Assembly: GCA_937905825.1 (NCBI GenBank)
Contig: CALCXM010000141.1
Span: 1 to 35,906 of the forward strand
Direction: 5' to 3'
Source: an uncultured bacterium
Lineage (GTDB): Bacteria; Planctomycetota; UBA1135; GCA-002686595
DNA: 35,906 nt
Below are positions 24,752 through 32,116 of this stretch, in pieces; positions within the stretch are counted from its first letter, which is position 1, and each line of letters begins with the position of its first letter. The notes under the pieces were generated by a model. It ran no database searches, was not told where the DNA came from, and saw only the letters and a list, made by a program, of their open reading frames with translations. The position numbers and the translations under genes were made by a program.

Positions 24752-25354
24752 ATGGGCGCACGGGTTCTCGTGGTCTTGGCCGGCGCCCGCAAGCACGGCT
24801 TGGGGCACCACCTTTGTGAGGTGGTGCTCGAGGCCTTGGGGCAGAGCGGGGCGACGGTGATCGTGCAGGATCTCTTGGCCGATGGCTTCGACCCCGTGCT
24901 GCGCTTGGATGACGGAGCCGCCCACGCCACGGAGCCCGACCGCGACAACGATCCGCTGGCGGCGCGCTACGCCCGGGACCTGCGCCTCGCGGACGCGGTG
25001 ATCCTGATCCACCCCGTTTGGTGGTTCGCACCACCGGCCCTCTTGAAGGGCTGGGTCGATCGCATCCTGGTGCACGGGGTGGCGCTGGAGCAACAGATCA
25101 AGGGGGCACCGGTCGGCCTGTTGACTCAAACGAAGATGCTGGTGGTGCAGACCTTCAACAGCAGTGCGCAGATCGACCGCGTGTTGTTCCTCGGCATCAG
25201 CGGCTTCTTCTGGAAGCACGTAGTCGGCTTGCCCACGGGCATCCAGCGCGTGCGGCGACTCGCGCTTTATGGCGTGGAGAAGCTCACGCCGCGCAGGTTG
25301 CAAAAGTTCGAGCAGCGCCTGGTGCGCAGCGTGCGGGCCCTGGCCAAGAGCTAA
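24752..25354 (+). CDS. Flavodoxin-fold NAD(P)H-quinone oxidoreductase family protein
   Basis: A 200-residue protein of the flavodoxin_2 (KefF/MdaB/YwrO) type. The N-terminal strand and phosphate-binding loop are LVVLAGARKHGLGHHLCEVV, slightly different from the usual AHP-x-S. The most diagnostic stretch is ADAVILIHPVWWFAPPALLK followed by GWVDRILVHGVAL, which builds the isoalloxazine site and dimer face in this family. It is expected to transfer electrons two at a time from NAD(P)H through FMN or FAD to quinones in the cytoplasm. It starts 9 nt after htpG and is probably in the same transcript, which fits a stress-response pair. Substrate and cofactor are not determined by the sequence. Confidence 0.85.
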   Translation: MGARVLVVLAGARKHGLGHHLCEVVLEALGQSGATVIVQDLLADGFDPVLRLDDGAAHATEPDRDNDPLAARYARDLRLADAVILIHPVWWFAPPALLKGWVDRILVHGVALEQQIKGAPVGLLTQTKMLVVQTFNSSAQIDRVLFLGISGFFWKHVVGLPTGIQRVRRLALYGVEKLTPRRLQKFEQRLVRSVRALAKS

Positions 25355-25407
25355 CGGTCGCTTGGAGCCCAGTCGGTGCGTTCGAGTCGCCCGGCTCGTC
25401 GCCCGCT

Positions 25408-26667
25408 CTACAATCCGCGCACGGCAGCGATGGCCGCCTCGTACTCTTCAAGGAACAGATCGGTCATGTGCGCGATTGAAAAACGCTCCGACAGTTGCGC
25501 GCGACCATTGCGCCCCATGCGAGCACTGAGTTCCGGATCGCGCAGGAACTCGGCGATGCGCTCGGAGAATTCATCGATGCGATAGGGATTCGCGACGGAG
25601 CCCCATTCCCCGTGGTGCACCGCTTCGGGGCAACCGCCAAAGGAGGTCACGACCACGGGCTTCTCAAACTCCATCGCTTCCAGGGAGACCATGCCAAAGG
25701 TTTCAAAGCAGATGGAAGGCCCGGCCATGACGTCGATGGCGCCGTAGGCACACAGGAGATCGTTGCCCTCCAACCAACCCGTGGGGACCACGAGTTCGTC
25801 GACACCGTGCTCCCTGGCGCGCGGTGCAAAGCCTTCGTAGACCGATTCCCGTCCCATCACGAGCAGCCGCAAGTCGGGGAACTCCTCGCGTAGCACGGCC
25901 ATCATCTGGAACAGTTGCTCGATGCCTTTCAACACATGCAAGCGCCCTCCCATGGCGATCACGCGCTTGCCCGTCAAGCCAAAGCGCTCTTTGAACGCGG
26001 TGATCTCCTCGCTCGTGGGCATGCGTTCTTGCAACTCGATGGCATTGTTCACGGTGCGGTGAACCCGGATGCCGTTGGCTTCGATGGCGCGGCCCAGTTC
26101 GTCCGAGACTACGGTCACCCGCTGCACGTCGCGGGACATGACCTTACGAATCAAAGCGTTGCGACCGGGACGATAGCGGAAGCGTTGGCAAGGGATGCAC
26201 TTGGACCAGTGGGCCTTGTACTCCTTTTTCTCCCAGTTGTGTTCCTCTCCGCCGTGGAAGCAATCGAGCTTCTGGTAGCAGAAGGTCTGGGAGTCATGGG
26301 CGGTGAAGACCACCCCGGCGCCGGCCTTGCGCGCTTCGGTCAGCGAAGCGTAGCTGAGGTTGGCGTGGATCAGGTGCGAGTGCACCACGTCGGGCTTCCA
26401 CTCTTGGTAGATGCGCCGGACCTTGGAGACCACCCCGCGATTGTTGATCGAGACCCAAGCGCGAAAGCGTGCGGGATAGTTCGAGTAGATGCGGCGAATC
26501 TCACAACCCTCGATGGTTGTGGTGCCTTCCTCTTCACGCTTGTTCGTGCAGGTGACGACTAAGGTCTCGTGACCTCGGGCGCGCAGCTCACGGGCTTCCT
26601 GGTACATCAACCGAATCGAGGATCCGATGCGGGGATCGTGCAGGTCGTTGAGGAAGAGGATGCGCAT
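25408..26667 (-). CDS. GT4-family glycosyltransferase
   Basis: A 419-residue GT-B enzyme from the ATG at 26667. The N-terminal acceptor domain begins MRILFLNDLHDPRIGSSIRL and contains DVVHSHLIHANLSY. A CxxC pair (SKCIPCQRF) lies in the middle, as in some GT4 enzymes. The C-terminal nucleotide-sugar domain has MGGRLHVLKGIEQLF and the retaining E-x7-E motif, E322 and E330 (CFETFGMVSLEAMEF). It should transfer a sugar from a nucleotide donor to a glycan or lipid at the cytoplasmic membrane face. The frame is open to an ATG at 26733, which would overlap the ABC gene by 17 nt; the later start matches the family. It is the last gene of the minus-strand series. Confidence 0.9.
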   Translation of the reverse strand: MRILFLNDLHDPRIGSSIRLMYQEARELRARGHETLVVTCTNKREEEGTTTIEGCEIRRIYSNYPARFRAWVSINNRGVVSKVRRIYQEWKPDVVHSHLIHANLSYASLTEARKAGAGVVFTAHDSQTFCYQKLDCFHGGEEHNWEKKEYKAHWSKCIPCQRFRYRPGRNALIRKVMSRDVQRVTVVSDELGRAIEANGIRVHRTVNNAIELQERMPTSEEITAFKERFGLTGKRVIAMGGRLHVLKGIEQLFQMMAVLREEFPDLRLLVMGRESVYEGFAPRAREHGVDELVVPTGWLEGNDLLCAYGAIDVMAGPSICFETFGMVSLEAMEFEKPVVVTSFGGCPEAVHHGEWGSVANPYRIDEFSERIAEFLRDPELSARMGRNGRAQLSERFSIAHMTDLFLEEYEAAIAAVRGL

Positions 26668-26716
26668 GGGCTTGGAAGGCTGTTCGCCGGAAGGCAGGGA
26701 GTGGGGGATCCGCAGA

Positions 26717-28702
26717 CTATTCTTCGGCTTCATCCCCGTCGTCGCTTTGGCCGTATTGCAATTGATGGAGGCGCCAATAGTAGCCGCCCTTGGCGAGCAG
26801 TTCCGTATGGGATCCGACTTCGACCAGTTGGCCCTTGTGCAAGACCAGGATGCGATCCACGTCTCGAATGGTGGAGAGGCGGTGGGCGATGATGATCGAG
26901 GTGCGATTCTCCATCACCCGTTCCACCGCTTCGTGCAGGAGCTGCTCCATCTCGGAGTCCACGTTGGAGGTGGCCTCGTCCAGGGCCAAGACGCGCGGGG
27001 CCACCGCCAGCACGCGGGCGAAGGCGATCAGCTGGCGCTCACCGCTCGAGAGGTTCGAGCCGCGCTCACGCACGGGTTCGTGGTAGCCACCGGGCAGGCG
27101 CTTGAGCACCCGATCGAGATGCATGGCTTTGGCCGCCGCCACCGCGTCCTCTTCACTGATCTCTGGATGGCCGAGGCGAATGTTCTCCAAGATGTTGCCC
27201 GCGAACAGGTACACGTCCTGGGGCACGATACCCACGCGGTTGCGCAGGTCCTTCAGGCCGTACTCGCGCAGGTCGATGCCGTCCAAAGTGATGCGCCCAT
27301 CGGTCACGTCGTACAGCCGGGTCAAGAGCTTCAAGACGGTGGTCTTGCCCGCGCCGGTCGCGCCCACGAAGGCCACGCGCTCCCCGGCGGCCACTTCAAA
27401 GGAGACGTTCCGCAGCACCGGCGCTTTCCCGTAGGAGAACGTCACGTTCTCGAAGCGGATGACGCCTTGGGTTGTTTCAGGGCGTTGTGGGTTCTCGCTC
27501 TCCGGGATCCACTCCTCCTTGTCCAGCAGGTTGAAGATGCGGTCGCTGGCGGTCATGGCGTTTTGCATGACCGTGTACTTCAGGCTGAGCTCGTTGAGCG
27601 GCCCAAAGAAGTAGTCCATCAACTGCAGGAAGGCCACCAGGGTTCCGATGGTGACGCCCTGCTCCAAAGGACTGCCTGGCTCGGGCTTCAGTCCAAGTTG
27701 ATCCAAGGCCAGCCCACCGCCGAACCAAAGAATCAAAGCCATGGTGATCGAGCTCAGCATGTCCGTGGAGGCGGACAGCACTGACTCCCAGTTCACCGTG
27801 GAGAGCTGCGCGTCGCACAGGTCCCCGTTTATCTTTTCAAAGTTCTTGGCCGTGCGCCGCTCGCGTCGGAAGGCCTGGATCAGGGGCATGCCCGCCACCT
27901 GCTCGTGCAAGAAGGCGTTCATGGCCGAGCGCCGGGAGATCATGCGTACGTAGGCGTCGCGCACGCCCTTGCGCACCCAAAGCGTGAAACCCACCAGCAC
28001 CGGCACCACCAAGAGCGTGGCCAGGGTCAGGGGCCAACTCATGTAGAACAGGATGGCCAGGATGCCCACCAAACTGACCAGGTCCCCAATGACCGTGACC
28101 ACACCGGAAGCGAACAGCTCTTGCAGGGACTCGATGTCCGTGGTGACGCGTCCGATCAAACGACCGAGGGGCGTCTTGTCGTAGAAGGAAGCGGAGAGGC
28201 GCAGGAGGTGCCGCATGACCGCCCGGCGCAGGTCGATCAGCGCATTCTGTCCCGCCAGTTCCAAGGTGTAGATCTGCAAAGCGCGCGCAATCAGCTCGCC
28301 CAGGGCAGCCCCCGCGATGCCGAGGACGACCCAGCCAAAGCCCACCATTTCCCCCGGAGCGATGTACTCGTCGATCGCCAAGCGCAAGAGCAAGGGCTTC
28401 GCGAGTCCACAGGCGGAGGTCACCAACATCAAGACGAGCGCTAGCCCAAGCCACTTGCGATGGGGGCGGATGTACTGCCAGAGACGCCTCACCAGGCGCG
28501 CGTCGTAGGTGACTCCGTGGGTGGACTCTTTGGACGGGTCTTGCTTGCTTGGCGCGTCGGACATAGGCGCCCTGGCGCCGGGGCCCTGGGGACCCGCTTC
28601 CGTTGGGCCCTTGCCTGTAGGGGCTGCTCCTTGGGCAGTCGCAGTCGATGCTCGGGCTGCACTGGCCGCTGCCTTCGCGGGATCCTTGTCTTGGGCACTC
28701 AT
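26717..28702 (-). CDS. ABC exporter half-transporter, second subunit (canonical catalytic Glu)
   Basis: A 661-residue type IV ABC exporter half: an Ala/Pro/Gly-rich N-terminal extension (1-65), six membrane helices (about 83-365), then the ATPase. Walker A is GATGAGKT (447-454), Q-loop VPQDVYLF, Walker B VLALD with catalytic E576, H-loop H607. The signature is LSSGE (551-555) and not LSGGQ. The ATG overlaps the stop of the upstream ABC gene by 4 nt (ATGA), the usual sign of translational coupling in heterodimers. Together with that protein it forms an asymmetric exporter of the BmrCD/TM287-288 kind, exporting drugs, lipids or peptides from the cytoplasm. The substrate is unknown. The N-terminal extension is unusual in length and composition. 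Confidence 0.93.
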   Translation of the reverse strand: MSAQDKDPAKAAASAARASTATAQGAAPTGKGPTEAGPQGPGARAPMSDAPSKQDPSKESTHGVTYDARLVRRLWQYIRPHRKWLGLALVLMLVTSACGLAKPLLLRLAIDEYIAPGEMVGFGWVVLGIAGAALGELIARALQIYTLELAGQNALIDLRRAVMRHLLRLSASFYDKTPLGRLIGRVTTDIESLQELFASGVVTVIGDLVSLVGILAILFYMSWPLTLATLLVVPVLVGFTLWVRKGVRDAYVRMISRRSAMNAFLHEQVAGMPLIQAFRRERRTAKNFEKINGDLCDAQLSTVNWESVLSASTDMLSSITMALILWFGGGLALDQLGLKPEPGSPLEQGVTIGTLVAFLQLMDYFFGPLNELSLKYTVMQNAMTASDRIFNLLDKEEWIPESENPQRPETTQGVIRFENVTFSYGKAPVLRNVSFEVAAGERVAFVGATGAGKTTVLKLLTRLYDVTDGRITLDGIDLREYGLKDLRNRVGIVPQDVYLFAGNILENIRLGHPEISEEDAVAAAKAMHLDRVLKRLPGGYHEPVRERGSNLSSGERQLIAFARVLAVAPRVLALDEATSNVDSEMEQLLHEAVERVMENRTSIIIAHRLSTIRDVDRILVLHKGQLVEVGSHTELLAKGGYYWRLHQLQYGQSDDGDEAEE

Positions 28703-30594
28703 TGCTCCGCGCCGTCCTCGAAGCCCTGCTCCAGTTCCTGCTCCAACTGAGAAGCGCGCACCGCGTTGTCCTCGCTCTCTTGCTGCAACTCCCAAGTGCT
28801 GGAGTAGTGCCCGCCCAGTGCGAGCAGCTGCGCGTGAGTGCCGCGTTCGACGATCTTGCCGTTCTCTAGCACGATGATCTGTTCCGCGTGGGAAAGGCTC
28901 GAGAGCCGGTGCGCGATCAGGATCGTCGTGCGGCCCGCGGCGAAGGGGCGCAGGTACTCGAGGATGCTCTCGGCGGTGTTGGTGTCCACGGCCGACAAGG
29001 TGTCGTCGAGGATCAGGAGCTTGGGCGCGAACAACAGCACCCGGGCCAGTGCCGTGCGCTGCCGTTGTCCGCCACTCAGGTTGACTCCGCGCTCGCCGAT
29101 GATGGTGTCGAGACCTTCGGGAAGTTGATCCAGATCCTTGGAGAGTTGCGCTCCGGCCAGGGCCGCCAGCACAGCTTCCTCCGAAGCATCCGGTTGGGAC
29201 AAGCTGACGTTGGCCCGCAAGCTCTCGCTGAACAGGAAGGCGTCCTGGGGAACGTAGCCTACCTGTTCGCGCAGGTTTTCCAGGGGAAAGCTCGTGATGT
29301 CTTGCCCGTCGACGAACACGGTTCCCGTGGGGACTTCCAACTGGCGCGCGAGCACCCGGGCCAAGGTCGTTTTGCCCGAACCCGTGTGGCCCACGATGCC
29401 CAGGGTGGTTCCCGGTGGAACCTCGAGTTCGATGTTGTCGAGCACCGTGCGTTCCACGTCCGCGTGACTGCCGATGTGTTCCGGGGGCAGACTGCCTTCC
29501 AGGTGGGGCTGTTCGGAGAAGGGCGGGTAGACCACCGATAGATTCTGCACACGCAGGGCAGCGTGGCTGACCTCCGGTGTCCTGGCCGTGTGCATCTCCT
29601 GACGCAGCTCCACAGCGCTGTCGAGCACTTCCAGGACCCGTTCATGGGCGGCGGTCCCGCGCTTCAAGGAACTGATGACAAATCCCAAGGTGCGCGTCGG
29701 AACAGCCAGCCAGGCCAGGTAGGTGAGCAGCACGCCGAAGTCCTTGAACTCCATTTCGCCACGGGCCACTTGGGCGCCCCCCTGATAGAGCACCAACATG
29801 GTCGAGATCCCGGCGAGCCCCATCATGGACGAGATCATCAAGGCCCGCAGCTTGGCCACGTGCAGATTCAATTGCCGAAACTCTTCGCAACGCACCGTGA
29901 ACTTCTCAAAGTCAGCGTCCTCGAGGGTCAGGGTTTTGATGACCAACTGACCCGAGAGACTCTCATCCGTCTTCTCGGTAATGGCCGCCAGCGCATTCTG
30001 GGCGGCCCGTGCCGTGGTTTGAATGCGTACGGCGATGTAGCGCGCGAAGATCAGAAACAGCGGGTAGGGAGCCAGGGCCAACAGGGCGAGTTCCGCGTCG
30101 ATGTCGATCATCAGCGGAATGGCAATGGCGTAGAGCGTGATGGTCTCGACGATGTACATCAACACCGCGCCGGCCAAGGACCGCACGTATTCGCGATCGT
30201 TGATGGCCCGCGACATCAGTTGCCCGGTGGGGTTGCGCGAGTAGAACGAAGGAGCCAACTCGAGCAAGCGCGCGAAGATCTTGGCCAAGAGGTCCCGGGA
30301 GATCTTGCGACTGGTGCCGAGGATCAAGAGGCGACTGGCGGTTCGAATGGGCGCAATCAGCAGGGAGGCGCCGAAGATCAAGAGCGCGGCCTGGGTGATC
30401 AGGCTTGCGGCTTGAGTCGTGTCCAGGTCGCCGGTGCCGCGATCGAGCTCCAGCAGTTCACTTAGGGTGCCCCAAAAGTATTGGGGGATCTGCAGCTTGA
30501 GCCACAGGCTGATCACGATGCAGCTCAGCCCGACTAGATAGCGCCAGCGGTAGGGACGTACCAAAGTCCATAGGGAGGGGAACGTCGATCGCAT
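28699..30594 (-). CDS. ABC exporter half-transporter, first subunit (degenerate Walker B)
   Basis: A 631-residue ABC exporter half. Membrane helices lie in residues about 17-310. The ATPase has Walker A GHTGSGKT (402-409), VPQDAFLF, signature LSGGQ (506-510), Walker B LLILD followed by D531 where glutamate is normal, and H562. An insertion between membrane and nucleotide domains (about 355-385) includes a Pro/His-rich segment. In heterodimeric exporters such as TM287 and BmrC the same Glu-to-Asp change marks the non-hydrolysing ATP site, which pairs with the partner's altered signature; here that is LSSGE. The C-terminal 25 residues are acidic. It starts 51 nt after the alkyltransferase-like gene and is coupled by a 4-nt overlap to the second ABC gene. 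Confidence 0.94.
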   Translation of the reverse strand: MRSTFPSLWTLVRPYRWRYLVGLSCIVISLWLKLQIPQYFWGTLSELLELDRGTGDLDTTQAASLITQAALLIFGASLLIAPIRTASRLLILGTSRKISRDLLAKIFARLLELAPSFYSRNPTGQLMSRAINDREYVRSLAGAVLMYIVETITLYAIAIPLMIDIDAELALLALAPYPLFLIFARYIAVRIQTTARAAQNALAAITEKTDESLSGQLVIKTLTLEDADFEKFTVRCEEFRQLNLHVAKLRALMISSMMGLAGISTMLVLYQGGAQVARGEMEFKDFGVLLTYLAWLAVPTRTLGFVISSLKRGTAAHERVLEVLDSAVELRQEMHTARTPEVSHAALRVQNLSVVYPPFSEQPHLEGSLPPEHIGSHADVERTVLDNIELEVPPGTTLGIVGHTGSGKTTLARVLARQLEVPTGTVFVDGQDITSFPLENLREQVGYVPQDAFLFSESLRANVSLSQPDASEEAVLAALAGAQLSKDLDQLPEGLDTIIGERGVNLSGGQRQRTALARVLLFAPKLLILDDTLSAVDTNTAESILEYLRPFAAGRTTILIAHRLSSLSHAEQIIVLENGKIVERGTHAQLLALGGHYSSTWELQQESEDNAVRASQLEQELEQGFEDGAEQ

Positions 30595-30645
30595 GTGGCG
30601 CGTACTTTGGCAAAGTTCCGCTCCGACGCGTAGACGTGTTCCCGG

Positions 30646-30996
30646 TCAATCTGGTCGCCAACCAAATCGTTTGAGGTCGACCCTTCCCGGGCCCTTGAAC
30701 TCGACCCCTTCGGCCTTGAGTTGCGTGACCTGCAGCTTCCAGGCTTGGCCCTCCGGGTCGAGTGCGATCTTGCCGCCAGCACCCATCACCCGGTGCCAGG
30801 CCAGGCCGCTACCCGCCGGCAGTTCGCGCAGGACGCGGCCCACCATGCGCGCCCGCCCCGGCAGCCCCGCTTCGCTGGCAATCTGGCCGTAGGTGGCCAC
30901 CTGGCCAGCTGGGACCGAGTCGATGGTTGCGCGAATTCGCTCGACCTTGAGGTCCCTTTGGGAGCTTGCTCCCAGGATTCTGCGCGGTTTATTCAC
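30646..30996 (-). CDS. Alkyltransferase-like protein (ATL, MGMT family without the active cysteine)
   Basis: A 116-residue protein taken from the GTG at 30996, which has AGCGGGG about 7 nt upstream; a TTG at 31002 is the alternative. It is the C-terminal DNA-binding domain of O6-alkylguanine transferases: IPAGQVATYGQIA-like segment (VPAGQVATYGQIA, 28-40), RMVGRVLRELPAG (50-62). The active-site PCHR motif is replaced by AWHRV (W67, H68, R69). Family knowledge: ATL proteins such as YbaZ bind O6-alkylguanine, flip it and recruit nucleotide excision repair instead of removing the alkyl group. It should act in the cytoplasm on damaged DNA. The location directly before an ABC exporter is unusual. 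Confidence 0.9.
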   Translation of the reverse strand: MNKPRRILGASSQRDLKVERIRATIDSVPAGQVATYGQIASEAGLPGRARMVGRVLRELPAGSGLAWHRVMGAGGKIALDPEGQAWKLQVTQLKAEGVEFKGPGRVDLKRFGWRPD

Positions 30997-31349
30997 GGGC
31001 AAACCCCGCTGAGGGCCTCAAAAGCGTGTTTGTCATGCGGATTCGGGAAAGGTCCAAGTTCTAGCGAACAATTTGAATCCTTTGCCCGTCATAGGCTTGC
31101 TAACGATTGGACCCTCTGCGAGGGACCGTTTGAGAAGAACGCCTATCATCCTTCTTAGACCCGTACAGCAGGGGGCTTCTGCCCCGGAAAATGAGGCGAG
31201 GGACCCGGGGGGGACTCTCGCCTCTTTTCTATGCATGCCTGAAGTTCCGAGACCTCCCGGCTTCCTAGGCCTGCGCGGGTTCTGAGGCCCGCCCCAAGCT
31301 CCGGGCCCGCGCACTGCAGCCGTGCTCGCTCGACGGGAACCCCAAGCCA
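30997..31349. other. 353-bp intergenic region between the MBL hydrolase and ATL genes
   Basis: It contains a strong symmetrical hairpin (31193-31230), a small hairpin GGGGC-TTCT-GCCCC (31172-31185), CCCTC-TGC-GAGGG near 31122, and AGCGAACAATTTGA (31064-31077). The last matches the -35 region of the aminopeptidase promoter. I see no credible protein gene. Confidence 0.5.
31193..31230. terminator. Bidirectional terminator-like hairpin
   Basis: GAGGCGAG (31193-31200) and CTCGCCTC (31217-31224) pair perfectly over 8 bp. On the plus strand TTTTCT follows. On the minus strand the tail is ATTTTCC. It can end the minus-strand MBL transcript (stop at 31350) and would also stop any plus-strand transcript in this gap. 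Confidence 0.65.
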
Positions 31350-32102
31350 TCACAGGGAGCTGACCCTCGACCCCGGCAAGACATCGAAGAGCCCCGTGTC
31401 TGGCCAACGCACCCAACACTTGGTGCCCCCGTCGTAATCCGGGCCGCGCAGCAGGAGCTCCAGGGCTTCCCCGCGAAAGGTCCCCGCTTGCGCCGCCGGC
31501 AACTCTTCTGCGGTCCAAGCGCGCACGTAGGGATTCTCTTTCCTTTCGAAACTCACCGTGCTGGGGCCGGCGTGTCCGGGGTAGATGCGCGTGTCCCCGG
31601 GGAGCTGCAGCAAGACGTTGAGGATGGAATTGCGCAGGTCCGCGAAGCCTGTGTTGCCGACTCCGCGGGTGCCGCCTACGGTGCCTTTGAAAAGCGTGTC
31701 CGCCGGAAACAGGGCGCGCTCGTCCCCGTGTTCGACGAAGACAGCAATGTGCCCAGCCGTGTGTCCCGGGATGTGCAAGGCCTGCACGCGCAGCTCACCG
31801 CATTGGAAGATTTCGCCCCCTTCCAACTCCAAATCAAAGCCGCCGCATGCTTCCGCTTCCAAGCGATGACCGCAGATCGGAATGCCATAGCGTTGCGCGT
31901 ACTCCCCGATGAACTGAATGTGATCCGGGTGGCGGTGGGTCACAAACAAGTGGCTCGGCCGCAGGCTCTGGTCGGCGATCCCCTTGTGAATTGGCGCGCA
32001 GGCCGTGCCGCCGTCGATCAGCACCGCCTGGCCCCCGACCCTGTCCCCAACCACGTAGGAGTTGGACAGGGCTTGGGGATCTTGGCTCGTGGTGATCAGC
32101 AC
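31350..32102 (-). CDS. MBL-fold metallo-hydrolase (glyoxalase II-like)
   Basis: A 250-residue protein starting with GTG at 32102, 14 nt after the M3 peptidase stop. The metallo-beta-lactamase signature THRHPDH gives H56, H58, D60 and H61. The further ligands are H114 (IPGHTAGH), D135 (FPADTLF) and H177 (IYPGHAGPS). All ligands for a two-metal site are present. The short C-terminal part differs from the substrate domain of classical GloB, so a thioesterase or other hydrolase is possible. The protein is cytoplasmic with no signal peptide, and probably cotranscribed with the M3 oligopeptidase. Substrate is not predictable from the sequence. Confidence 0.9.
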   Translation of the reverse strand: MLITTSQDPQALSNSYVVGDRVGGQAVLIDGGTACAPIHKGIADQSLRPSHLFVTHRHPDHIQFIGEYAQRYGIPICGHRLEAEACGGFDLELEGGEIFQCGELRVQALHIPGHTAGHIAVFVEHGDERALFPADTLFKGTVGGTRGVGNTGFADLRNSILNVLLQLPGDTRIYPGHAGPSTVSFERKENPYVRAWTAEELPAAQAGTFRGEALELLLRGPDYDGGTKCWVRWPDTGLFDVLPGSRVSSL

Positions 32103-32116
32103 GTGCAGTGCCCGGC

